A DNA stretch of 15,197 nt. Source: an uncultured Clostridia bacterium (lineage in GTDB: Bacteria; Bacillota; Clostridia; Lachnospirales; Lachnospiraceae). Below the pieces are notes generated by a model that had not been told where the DNA came from, did no database searches, and was given only the letters and a program-made list of their open reading frames with translations. The stretch is taken from positions 1 to 15,197 of the forward strand of contig CAMHMG010000052.1 in assembly GCA_946186175.1 (NCBI GenBank), in the 5' to 3' direction. The position numbers were made by a program, and so were the translations under genes. The stretch's first letter is position 1. Each line of letters opens with the position of its first letter. Of the stretch, positions 7,312-14,705 are shown piece by piece.

Positions 7312-8264
7312 CACGATATCCTCTCTATCTTGAAGTGCTCCGGACACACCATATTCCCTGTAATATCTTTACCGCAGAACAAGCACTTACCTGCCCTTTG
7401 TCTGCCATATATCACTCTTGCATTTTCAAACTCATTCATCAGATCACAGACTGTACGAGGAGATACAACGAAAACACTATTATTCTCCAAGCGTTCAACA
7501 ACATCCTTAATATCACAGGGAATGATATTACCCATTCCAACATACATTATCTGATCATCAGTCCCTTTAATACTATTTCTATCCGCATACAGATTGGTGT
7601 GAAGTCTGTCCATACACTTTCTGTAAGAGTCATATTCATCATATGATATATAATCAAATCGATATCTGATGTTACTAAACTTTATCTTATGATCATCAGT
7701 TTCTCTCTCGATCTTCCAGCAGAACACCTCCGACTCACTTTCCTTAATCCTTGCAAGGATCTCATCATTGAATATGTTAAGCTTAACATTCAGCGAATTA
7801 TCATCATTCCATCTAAGTTCACTTATACTGTCCTCTCCGTCCGTAACTAAGAGATAATATATAAATGAATGTGCAAGATCATTAAGCATCTCACCATAAA
7901 GAGCATTTATCTCCTTAGAAACAACACTTAAGCCCCGTCCTTCCTTTCCAAGTGACTCGAGCACCTCCATTGATCTCTCCTCTTCAGCCTGAATCTCTTG
8001 CACAAGCATCCGCATTTTCCCAAGTATCTCAGGTCCGTTTGCGGGATCATCAAATATTGTACTAAGCAGCCCATCGCACTCCTCAAGCAGCCTTGCGCCA
8101 CTACCATTGTCAAAGAACGAAAGCACCTGCTTCATCTGTGACAATGCGATATATGACTCCGACTCCTTGACCGCCTTCTCATATATAAGCCTTAATTCTT
8201 CCTCCCTGTCTGTCACATCATTCTTTATGAAATTGGTCAGATATAAAATATTGCCATAATCCAT
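7311..8264 (-). CDS. Hypothetical protein with C-terminal zinc-binding motif (317 aa)
   Basis: I do not recognise the family. An upstream GTG at 8267 is possible, but the ATG at 8264 has AAGGTG 5 nt upstream and overlaps the region of the previous stop, so it is preferred. Residues 15-135 are predominantly helical and charged. About 135-240 is an alpha/beta region (HSFIYYLLVTDG, SLNVKLNIFND, VFCWKIERE, IRYRFDYISYDEY). After 240 comes a second small alpha/beta part (DQIMYVGMGNIIPCD, NSVFVVSP). The tail carries CLFCGK followed by VCPEH: Cys294, Cys297, Cys307 and His310, a good zinc-knuckle arrangement. No signal or membrane segment is seen. It is translationally coupled on both sides, directly before the radical SAM gene, so it is a candidate partner of that enzyme. 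It has no glycyl-radical RVxGY-like motif. Confidence 0.75.
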   Translation of the reverse strand: MDYGNILYLTNFIKNDVTDREEELRLIYEKAVKESESYIALSQMKQVLSFFDNGSGARLLEECDGLLSTIFDDPANGPEILGKMRMLVQEIQAEEERSMEVLESLGKEGRGLSVVSKEINALYGEMLNDLAHSFIYYLLVTDGEDSISELRWNDDNSLNVKLNIFNDEILARIKESESEVFCWKIERETDDHKIKFSNIRYRFDYISYDEYDSYRKCMDRLHTNLYADRNSIKGTDDQIMYVGMGNIIPCDIKDVVERLENNSVFVVSPRTVCDLMNEFENARVIYGRQRAGKCLFCGKDITGNMVCPEHFKIERIS

Positions 8265-8266
8265 CA

Positions 8267-8647
8267 CTACACCTTAAACTGCTCAGATATGATATCAAGC
8301 AGAGTCTTTCCCATCACCGAATCCGGATTGCTTATAAGATATTCCCTAAGTATCGCGGCAGATTTCTTGCAACCATGAATATCATTACCTATATTGAGTC
8401 TTTCTAAAGCTTCATAGAACAAGGCATTACCGTCTCCTGCATCTTCACTTAGATTAACAATATCAGTATTCACCTCACCGCGAAGCGCCTCTAACTCCCT
8501 GCATTTTTCAAACAGGCTGTCCGCCGCCGTATTATGGCTTTCCTTAATCTGTTCTAAAGACGCCTTGATACTTTCAAGAGTTCTTACATAACAATTATAT
8601 ACTTCTTCTGCATTGTCCTGCATCTCTAAAATATCCGTTACTGTCAT
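8267..8647 (-). CDS. Small alpha-helical protein (126 aa)
   Basis: I do not recognise this protein. It is acidic and almost wholly helical. Residues 5-66 look like a helical hairpin or coiled coil (DNAEEVYNCYVRTLESIKAS, EKCRELEALRGEV). A Gly/Asp-rich turn (about 68-74) and two or three further helices follow, ending LLDIISEQFKV. It has no WXG motif, no signal peptide and no membrane helix. A GTG at 8656 is in frame, but the ATG at 8647 is better placed relative to GGGTGG. Its size and helical nature fit a secreted substrate, chaperone or scaffold subunit of an FtsK-type machine, but nothing in the sequence decides among these. The gene ends at the start codon of the 317-aa protein. Confidence 0.7.
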   Translation of the reverse strand: MTVTDILEMQDNAEEVYNCYVRTLESIKASLEQIKESHNTAADSLFEKCRELEALRGEVNTDIVNLSEDAGDGNALFYEALERLNIGNDIHGCKKSAAILREYLISNPDSVMGKTLLDIISEQFKV

Positions 8648-8682
8648 TCCAACCACCCAGATAAATCATTTTAATTCTATAC

Positions 8683-8742
8683 TCACCACTTATTGAAGCA
8701 GAATTCTTCTCCAATAGGATAAACATTGCTTCCAAAACCCAT
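8683..8742 (-). CDS. Possible 19-codon small ORF (uncertain)
   Basis: In the 100-nt gap after the two-helix membrane gene the minus strand reads ATG, then 18 sense codons, then TGA. The peptide begins MGFGSNVYPIGEE and ends FCFNKW. An AGGA lies 10 nt before the ATG, a poor but possible ribosome site that overlaps the end of the previous gene. The cluster encodes a radical SAM enzyme, so a short peptide would be of interest. That enzyme is of the activase type rather than a peptide-modifying SPASM type, and an ORF of this length can occur by chance. Confidence 0.25.
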   Translation of the reverse strand: MGFGSNVYPIGEEFCFNKW

Positions 8743-8747
8743 AACAA

Positions 8748-9047
8748 TCAATTCCTGATATAATGATTGAGGGCATCCAGTTCACGTTTCAATCCATGTA
8801 GCTCCTTAATACTATGTATGAGCAACATAGCAAGCCCTATCGCTCCCATTATCAAAACCGCTGCTGCAATGCGTATAAAATCAATCTTCCACAGGACAAC
8901 AAATACTGCAGCCAAAATAATCAGCAAAGAAAGCAACGCTGTAATCTTCTTCCTTCTCTTCGAAGCATATATTCCAACGATAATATCCGATGATAATTCT
9001 ATCCCTTCCTGTACCAAATTATTAACCTTCTCATTATCAATTACCAC
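8748..9047 (-). CDS. Small membrane protein with two transmembrane helices (99 aa)
   Basis: The start is GTG at 9047, with AGGTGGTGGG just upstream and 19 nt after the FtsK-like stop. The protein has an amphipathic N-terminus (1-28), a basic patch SKRRKK (29-34), and then two hydrophobic segments at about 35-53 and 57-78. A hydrophilic helical tail (KELHGLKRELDALNHYIRN) completes it. By the positive-inside rule both ends are probably cytoplasmic with a very short external turn. It is the only membrane protein in the centre cluster, so it is the best candidate for tethering the soluble FtsK-like ATPase to the membrane. In type VII systems small membrane proteins play that part, but I see no sequence similarity to EssA or EsaA. 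Confidence 0.8.
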   Translation of the reverse strand: MVIDNEKVNNLVQEGIELSSDIIVGIYASKRRKKITALLSLLIILAAVFVVLWKIDFIRIAAAVLIMGAIGLAMLLIHSIKELHGLKRELDALNHYIRN

Positions 9048-9066
9048 TTTCCCACCACCTTATTTT

Positions 9067-12000
9067 TTACGGATTGATAGCATACGAAATCTGCTCTATC
9101 CACGAATAATCCGGCATATCATAAACCGAGAACATATCAACCTCAGCCTCAACCGAGATCCTGTCATACATTATCGCAAGCCTGTCTGCATGACCACTTT
9201 CCGAAAGTTCCCTCCTATATACCAGATGAAACTGTTCATTGCTGTCATCAAGATGTATGGCAATTCTCTTGTTAAAGAAATCATTAACTTTGTCACCAAG
9301 TATGCCTGATACAACAACGTCGTAGTACTCACCGGTCATAACAACATGAACGTTAACTTCCGGACCATTTTCCAATATCTTATAGAATAAATCCCTGCAT
9401 TTACCGGTGCTTTCATCATCAAATATGAATTCCATATCATCTATCTTATTAATGAAAAGATAGATAGGAGCAGCTATTCCGTCCCTCTTTTCTCTGCTAT
9501 CTATCTCTTCCGAGATATCACTTAAAAGCTCCCAAAGACCGTCATCTCGTCCTCTGTAATAGTCTATGATATCAAAAAGAGCTGAAAGGTCACTTAATCT
9601 TACCTTGTTCTTATCCCTGCGATCTGAACCGCTTCTTACCGAACCATCAATAACATATACCCTGGCATCGTCATATTGCTTGACAGCGCATTCGCATACA
9701 ATACTTAACAGCATAGAAATTATCACACTCTCCATCATCTTCCCACTGCCTGCTTCAGAGGAGCTCATCATAAGTATATTCTCCTTCTCCTCTTGTGAAA
9801 GCGTAATGACATGATAATTATCCCTTATGCCATTACCTACAAGCATTCCTATACCTTCATCTTCTACCAGGTAAATATCCGGAAGATAATCCTCTGATAC
9901 TACATTATCCAGCAACCTGTTAAAGTATATATTGGGATTCTTTTCCATGGTGTTAGTCCAAATATGCGTCTCATATTCTGAATATATATCGCTGACCATA
10001 TTGTAATACTCGTCAAGCTTTTCAAGATAATCCTGTCTGCACGGTTCATTCTCAGGCAATGCTTCTCTCTTACTCGTTGCCACGCGAAGATATCTGTTAT
10101 TGGCTGCCTCTCCGCCATTATCATTAAACAACGCGCTTCCGATACGTCCTATAGCCATTCCGTCCGTGCTCTTAAGTATAGAACATGTAGTGTCATCACG
10201 ACCAAATGTAACTATTCTTATCTTGGCGAGAGAAAAGTCCCTGTCAACATTAACACCCGTACACTGATTGTAATCCTGTGTCGCTAAGATGGTATGGATT
10301 CCGACATTGCCGCCCTTAGTCTGTATCTTCATTATGTGATCAAGACAGGCTTCGGAAACGTGGTCACTATTATTGAACAGTGATGTCACTTCGTCAAATA
10401 TCAGCATCAGTCTCGGCATGATCTCAGTTGCATCTATATTTTCATTATATGAATCTATATCATTAGCGCCAACCCGTCCAAACTCATTATTTCTTCTGGT
10501 CATTTCATCGACAAGTTCTTCTAATATGCTAAGAGCAAATTCCCTCTGGGCATCCACAGCTATAACCTTAATGCCGGGAAGATAATAATCGGCATACTCT
10601 CGAAATTCAACTCCGTCTTTGAAATCTATCAGATAGAACTGAAGATACTGAGGGTTATAATTAAGTAGACCGCCAAGTATAATATTATGTAAAAGGTTGG
10701 TCTTACCACTTCTCGGCATTCCCTCTATCAGTACATTCTGTTTGGTATCATTTACCGCGCCAAAAGAAAGCGACATAGGCGCATTAAAGGAGTGATATCC
10801 TATCGGAACAGAAAAGCTGCTGGGATTTTCAGTAAACCAGTTATTAGAGTCAAGCATATCCGCCTTATAAAGAGTAGAAAATGGTACAACAGGCGGCTGA
10901 TATTCATCAGCTTCCATTGATATCGTATTGATGATCTGATCGGCATTCTTCCTTATCGTAGCAAGTCCCTGAAGCATAATATGATCGCGCTTATGACCAT
11001 CTATAATAAAATCATTGCTTTTGCCCACCTGTTCAAGCACTACGCATTTATTAAAATCATCATGCCTTTCCGGGTAGCTTTCAATAAGCTTTTCAAACTC
11101 TTTCTTACCGGTCATAATATATATAATTGTTCCCGTATTCCTGCAATTTCTCATCACCGCAGAGAGAGCATCTAAGGCGCGCTCACTGAAATGTCCGGGA
11201 AAATCCATAATCGCCAGTATCTTTATCTGCTCTTTTTCAATAAGAGCCTCCTTATCACCGCCATATATCTGAATCCAGTTTTCAGCGGTCTCCCTGAATC
11301 TGTTAAGGGCAGCTTCTATCTCTTTCTCATCACTCCATATCTTGGTATCCCTAAGCCAGGTATCCTTATCACCGCCAAGTCTTCCAAGTCCTGAAAAGCT
11401 TCCTCCAAGTCCCTTAGGATCTATCATGGTCACAACTGCCTTTCCGGCAGGATAGTACATCAAAGTCTTCAACACAATATCCTTAAGACAATCCTTGACC
11501 TGCTGTGAATCATTATGCTTAATGATAAGAGAAACTCCGTCCTTAAAGCTTTGAATATAGGCAAGCGACAGAGTAACCTTTTTGTTCTCATCATTTACTA
11601 TGTCTTTGGCATATTCTAAGAAAAGTCTGTCAAAACCACGTGTATTCTCAAAGGCCTTGTCGATATTGACTGAAATGCTGCCGAAATGAATATACCGTGA
11701 AACCTCTGACGGGCACACATAGTTATCTCCCGAAATCATATAACGGGAAGCACCTTTATTGTAATCAGAGATATGTTTTTCCGAAAAATTATTCCTGATT
11801 AGCTGTTCATATTCCTTGTTAATACCTTCAAGCTTTTCCGAATATCTTAACTCAATATCCTTACAGAACGCATCATATTCCGTGATCTCGTCCTTTTTTC
11901 TCTTATCGATCTGATCTATATTGCCCTCTGTAGAATCCTCAATATTCTTAATATTCTTATCATATGCAGCCAATATTTCATTCTTGTCGTTCTCATATTC

Positions 12001-12456
12001 ATTAGTCAGCTGCTGTTTCATATTGTCAAGTTCAGTTACAGCATCAAGAAAACATTTCTTAGCCTTCAGCAGCTTACCTGCATCCTCTTCCCTGAACTGT
12101 TTGAGTTTGTTAAGTACATCTAACTTACGCTTAATTTCATCAATCTGATTATCCAGAATTCTAAAAGCTTCAGAGTACTCCTTCTTTCTCTCTTCCTTCT
12201 GCTGCTTGAATATTTCAATTTCCCTGTTCATATCTTCAATTCGGTTTCTCTCAAAGGAATCCCTTTCGTTCCTATAGTCGGAAAGCTTTTCATCCCATTC
12301 GTTCTTTCGCTTTTGAAGTTCAAGCTTCTTGTCTCTTTCAAGATCTACTACCGTATTGACATATTTATTTCTACACTCAAGCAACTTGTCAAATATCCCG
12401 ATCTCATTATCATGCGAAAACTCCGCATCTTCTCCCCAAAACGTAATATCCGCCAT
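9067..12456 (-). CDS. FtsK/SpoIIIE-type ATPase with N-terminal coiled coil and three NTPase-like modules
   Basis: An ATG at 12477 is in frame, but the ATG at 12456 has AGGGGG 7 nt upstream and gives 1129 aa (numbering used here). Residues about 24-230 are a long, highly charged coiled coil. About 285-515 is a RecA-like module without Walker A; it keeps strands such as KAVVTMIDPKG and KILAIMDFPG. About 540-815 is a complete FtsK/SpoIIIE domain with Walker A GMPRSGKT (579-586), YLIDFKDG after it, Walker B LMLIFDE (683-689) and HTILATQ (721-727). About 865-1125 is a third module with a loop GSGKM (903-907) lacking the usual Ser/Thr and with NK where Walker B acids belong, so it is probably inactive. 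No membrane helix is present. The three-module plan recalls EccC/EssC of type VII secretion, but the FHA and membrane parts of EssC are replaced by a coiled coil. The substrate (protein or DNA) is unknown. Confidence 0.9.
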   Translation of the reverse strand: MADITFWGEDAEFSHDNEIGIFDKLLECRNKYVNTVVDLERDKKLELQKRKNEWDEKLSDYRNERDSFERNRIEDMNREIEIFKQQKEERKKEYSEAFRILDNQIDEIKRKLDVLNKLKQFREEDAGKLLKAKKCFLDAVTELDNMKQQLTNEYENDKNEILAAYDKNIKNIEDSTEGNIDQIDKRKKDEITEYDAFCKDIELRYSEKLEGINKEYEQLIRNNFSEKHISDYNKGASRYMISGDNYVCPSEVSRYIHFGSISVNIDKAFENTRGFDRLFLEYAKDIVNDENKKVTLSLAYIQSFKDGVSLIIKHNDSQQVKDCLKDIVLKTLMYYPAGKAVVTMIDPKGLGGSFSGLGRLGGDKDTWLRDTKIWSDEKEIEAALNRFRETAENWIQIYGGDKEALIEKEQIKILAIMDFPGHFSERALDALSAVMRNCRNTGTIIYIMTGKKEFEKLIESYPERHDDFNKCVVLEQVGKSNDFIIDGHKRDHIMLQGLATIRKNADQIINTISMEADEYQPPVVPFSTLYKADMLDSNNWFTENPSSFSVPIGYHSFNAPMSLSFGAVNDTKQNVLIEGMPRSGKTNLLHNIILGGLLNYNPQYLQFYLIDFKDGVEFREYADYYLPGIKVIAVDAQREFALSILEELVDEMTRRNNEFGRVGANDIDSYNENIDATEIMPRLMLIFDEVTSLFNNSDHVSEACLDHIMKIQTKGGNVGIHTILATQDYNQCTGVNVDRDFSLAKIRIVTFGRDDTTCSILKSTDGMAIGRIGSALFNDNGGEAANNRYLRVATSKREALPENEPCRQDYLEKLDEYYNMVSDIYSEYETHIWTNTMEKNPNIYFNRLLDNVVSEDYLPDIYLVEDEGIGMLVGNGIRDNYHVITLSQEEKENILMMSSSEAGSGKMMESVIISMLLSIVCECAVKQYDDARVYVIDGSVRSGSDRRDKNKVRLSDLSALFDIIDYYRGRDDGLWELLSDISEEIDSREKRDGIAAPIYLFINKIDDMEFIFDDESTGKCRDLFYKILENGPEVNVHVVMTGEYYDVVVSGILGDKVNDFFNKRIAIHLDDSNEQFHLVYRRELSESGHADRLAIMYDRISVEAEVDMFSVYDMPDYSWIEQISYAINP

Positions 12457-12484
12457 AGCCGGTCCCCCTAAAAACATTATCAGC

Positions 12485-12515
12485 TATATATTTGCAAGAC
12501 TCTACAATGCGTCAA
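12485..12515 (-). promoter_or_regulatory. Possible proximal promoter of the FtsK-like operon
   Basis: TTGACG (12515-12510) is followed by TATATA (12490-12485) after 19 nt, or by AATATA (12492-12487) after 17 nt. The start codon lies 28 nt beyond the -10. The -35 is strong (5 of 6), the -10 or its spacing less so. Confidence 0.4.
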
Positions 12516-12563
12516 TCGCTTCAAAACCATTGCTTTATCAACCCATATTATTAATGTAATACT

Positions 12564-12592
12564 GTATCTATTCATCTATGTTTCATAGATAC
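12564..12592. repeat. Nested palindromes in the leader of the FtsK-like operon
   Basis: GTATCTAT (12564-12571) and ATAGATAC (12585-12592) are exact reverse complements with a 13-nt spacer. A second pair ATCTATG (12574-12580) and CATAGAT (12584-12590) forms a tighter 7-bp stem with a 3-nt loop. The pairs share a strand and are mutually exclusive. They lie just downstream of the distal -10, where an operator or a switching leader would be expected. Confidence 0.5.
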
Positions 12593-12596
12593 CTTT

Positions 12597-12624
12597 CGTA
12601 TACGATCACCACATTACAAGTCAA
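12597..12624 (-). promoter_or_regulatory. Possible distal promoter of the FtsK-like operon
   Basis: TTGACT (12624-12619) is followed after 16 nt by TATACG (12602-12597). CGTATACG (12597-12604) is itself an 8-bp palindrome over the -10. Use of this promoter would leave a leader of about 130 nt containing the nested palindromes. Confidence 0.4.
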
Positions 12625-12690
12625 AATCCCCAAAATTATTCTGCAATTACTGATAGCTTAATTTTACCACATATCACTATATTTGAACAG

Positions 12691-12735
12691 AAAAAAATCC
12701 CTTAAACCGACAGATTTTCCCATCAATCCAAAGGA
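12691..12735 (-). terminator. Weak intrinsic terminator candidate after the MATE gene
   Basis: On the minus strand TCCTTTGG (12735-12728) can pair with the segment around TTAAGGGA (12705-12698), including three G-U pairs, and a run of seven T follows (12697-12691). The loop is long, so the stem is weak. Confidence 0.4.
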
Positions 12736-12749
12736 CTTTTTAACCATAT

Positions 12750-14180
12750 TTAATTTTTATCCGAAAGTGCCTTAAGTTCAGTATAAGCAAACGGTATCGA
12801 AATGAGCAACGACAGCACATCCGCACAGGTCTGTGTTATCTCAACCCCTGTAAGTCCGAAAAGTCTCGGCAGGATTAATATGAGAGGAATAAAGAATATA
12901 CCGTTCCTTGCAGATGAAGTTATGGATGCCTTAAGTCCTCTTCCCATAGATTGCAACATCATATTAGTCATTATCACCGTAGCCATTAACGGAATAACTG
13001 CAGTCTGGCATCTTAGAGCCACTTTCCCGACCGCTACTACCGCATCATCATTGCGGAACCATCTGACAACCTCCGGTGCAAATGTAAAACATAGCGCTCC
13101 TACAAAGAACAGAAATATGGTACCCCATTTCACACAGAAAAAATAACCTTCCTTAACTCTCGACTTCAACCCTGCGCCAAAGTTATATGAGCAGACCGGC
13201 TGATACCCCTGTCCAAATCCAATAAGCGCGGACATAAGCATCATCATAATTCTTGTAACTATGGACATTCCGGCTATTGCCGCATCACCGCCGTACTTAC
13301 CTGCGAAGTTATTAAGAAGCAGCGTTGATACCGCGGCCAATCCCTGTCGGAAAAGCGATGGCGCACCACCATTAGTAATCTCTTTGATGTAGTAACCGTT
13401 AATATGAACATTAGAAAGCTTAAGATGAATATTCTCTCCCCTCGTACTTCCTATAAGCAGTACAATGAAACTTGTTATCTGTCCCGATACGGTTGCAATC
13501 GCAGCACCCGTAACTCCCCATCCAAGCACAATGATCAGAAGCGGATCAAGGATTACATTGATCACTGCACCGCACATAAGTCCGACCATGGCATACATGG
13601 CACTACCCTGGAATCTCAGCTGGTTGTTGATAACAAACTGACCCATCGTAAACGGTGCTCCGAGCAAAATTATCCGCATATAATTTTCCGTATCGGTTAT
13701 GGTCGTTGGCGTTGCACCAAGCCATGTTGCTATCGGATGAAGAAAAATGTTACCGATTGCCGCAACAATCACTCCAAGGATCAATGCCATAGCAAAGCCT
13801 GTGGACGCCATATCGTTAGCCCTCTTATAATCCCCTGCTCCAAGCATTCTTGATAAGTAATTGCCCGAACCGTGACCACAGAAAAATCCCAGTGCCTGAA
13901 TTATCGCCATCACGGCAAAAACAAGTCCTACTGCCGCCGTGGCAGAAGTGGAAATCTTTCCTACAAAATATGTATCTGCCGAATTATAAAATGCCGTGAC
14001 CAGCATACTGATTATTGTAGGTATAGACAACTTAACTATAAGATTCGGAACCGGAGTCTCCGTCATCATCTTACGCCTTGATTCCTGCTTTATATTTTTA
14101 CTGTCATTATCATTATTCTTCTTTTGTTCAATAGTCTCATTATTCATATTATTCATATTATTCATATTCTCTTGTCCCAT
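12750..14180 (-). CDS. MATE-family multidrug efflux transporter
   Basis: A 476-aa integral membrane protein with about 12 hydrophobic segments. After a 39-residue Asn-rich hydrophilic leader it reads LIVKLSIPTIISMLVTAFYNSADTYFVG, cut here into LSIPTIISML (51-60) and YNSADTYFVG (65-74). GHGSGNYLSRMLGAGD (102-117) then follows; both are signatures of MATE transporters of the MepA/NorM group. The second half repeats the pattern (GFGQGYQPVCSYNFGAG). Family members export cationic drugs and dyes in exchange for sodium ions or protons. The leader includes three Met-Asn-Asn units from a 9-bp tandem repeat. No strong ribosome site precedes the ATG at 14180; later in-frame ATGs (codons 6, 9, 12, 38 and 39) are alternatives, so the N-terminus is uncertain. 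It lies 81 nt after the LytTR/DUF3021 pair, which might control it. Confidence 0.92.
   Translation of the reverse strand: MGQENMNNMNNMNNETIEQKKNNDNDSKNIKQESRRKMMTETPVPNLIVKLSIPTIISMLVTAFYNSADTYFVGKISTSATAAVGLVFAVMAIIQALGFFCGHGSGNYLSRMLGAGDYKRANDMASTGFAMALILGVIVAAIGNIFLHPIATWLGATPTTITDTENYMRIILLGAPFTMGQFVINNQLRFQGSAMYAMVGLMCGAVINVILDPLLIIVLGWGVTGAAIATVSGQITSFIVLLIGSTRGENIHLKLSNVHINGYYIKEITNGGAPSLFRQGLAAVSTLLLNNFAGKYGGDAAIAGMSIVTRIMMMLMSALIGFGQGYQPVCSYNFGAGLKSRVKEGYFFCVKWGTIFLFFVGALCFTFAPEVVRWFRNDDAVVAVGKVALRCQTAVIPLMATVIMTNMMLQSMGRGLKASITSSARNGIFFIPLILILPRLFGLTGVEITQTCADVLSLLISIPFAYTELKALSDKN
14139..14168. repeat. 9-bp tandem repeat in the MATE leader
   Basis: The unit CATATTATT, with small end variations, is repeated about three times and encodes Met-Asn-Asn on the minus strand. 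Unit gain or loss would keep the frame, so it is a length polymorphism candidate rather than an on/off switch. Confidence 0.6.
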
Positions 14181-14203
14181 GTCGTTCTCTAGAAAACATA
14201 AAA

Positions 14204-14255
14204 CACACTTTCTTGATCATATATTTAATAGTATATACCAAATCAAAAAAGTGTG
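14204..14255. repeat. 14-bp inverted repeat between DUF3021 and MATE genes
   Basis: Minus-strand CACACTTTTTTGAT (14255-14242) pairs with ATCAAGAAAGTGTG (14217-14204) over 14 positions, with one G-U pair. The loop is 24 nt and AT-rich, and TTTTATGTTTT follows the stem. It may terminate the LytTR/DUF3021 transcript. A TATACT hexamer lies in the loop (14237-14232) and could be a -10 for the MATE gene, which would make the repeat an operator instead. Confidence 0.5.
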
Positions 14256-14261
14256 CCAGTA

Positions 14262-14705
14262 TTAGTTCTTCATTTCCGTATCAGTTTCCTGATACTTCAA
14301 AAGCGCTTCATTTAACATCTGCGAATTATTAAATTCAAAAATATATTCAACAACTATCGTCAATACATACACTATCACTATCCCTACTGCAATTCCAACT
14401 ACAACTTCTTTCCTTTCTGTAGGAACAGAATCAGCTGTAACTGCAATTATTAACACAATCGCTTCAATGAGAAACAACTCAATAAAATTCCTTAGAAGAA
14501 GTTTTTTCATAGGCAGTTCTCTGTCCGAGCCCAGGAAAAAACCGGGTATAATTCCAATTGCAGCATAAAACAGCGGTGATATAAACGCCTCATAGCTAAA
14601 TGTCCTGTCTCCGTCAAAGGCAGTGCCCAGTACAAGCAGCAGTATTGTGATAAGAGTTACAAGCACAAAATATGTTCTTATAGCTTCATTAATCTTCTCC
14701 TTCAT
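14262..14705 (-). CDS. DUF3021 family membrane protein
   Basis: A 147-aa protein with four hydrophobic segments at about 12-29, 41-58, 72-91 and 100-124, and a short polar tail. Size, helix count and position directly after a LytTR regulator match the DUF3021 family, which in Firmicutes is nearly always paired this way. The usual view is that the membrane protein restrains or senses for its LytTR partner; its ligand is not known. The ATG overlaps the LytTR stop (ATGA), with GGTGGTGATG upstream, so the two are translationally coupled. Confidence 0.85.
   Translation of the reverse strand: MKEKINEAIRTYFVLVTLITILLLVLGTAFDGDRTFSYEAFISPLFYAAIGIIPGFFLGSDRELPMKKLLLRNFIELFLIEAIVLIIAVTADSVPTERKEVVVGIAVGIVIVYVLTIVVEYIFEFNNSQMLNEALLKYQETDTEMKN

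Larger units (their letters stand above)
12457..12749. other. Intergenic region between MATE gene and FtsK-like operon
   Basis: This 293-nt stretch has no coding frame with a ribosome site. In minus-strand order it holds the MATE terminator candidate, the distal promoter candidate, the nested palindromes, the proximal promoter candidate and the FtsK-like ribosome site. It is the obvious control region of the centre operon. Confidence 0.6.

Noticed and set aside
8767..9309. Plus-strand open frame of 180 codons
   Set aside because: It is antisense to the two-helix membrane gene and the end of the FtsK-like gene, and it lacks a recognisable domain. The minus-strand genes have clear domains and ribosome sites.
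9067..12456. A standard type VII secretion locus (EssC with partners)
   Set aside because: The ATPase has no membrane helices or FHA domain of EssC, and no WXG100, EsaA, EssA, EsaB or EssB-like gene is present. The resemblance stops at the multi-module ATPase plan.
13404..13853. Plus-strand open frame of 149 codons
   Set aside because: It lies antisense within the MATE gene, and its composition is rich in Arg, His, Cys and Ser, typical of a shadow frame. No ribosome site supports it.
14139..14168. Phase-variation repeat in the MATE gene
   Set aside because: The unit is 9 bp, so unit loss or gain does not shift the frame.
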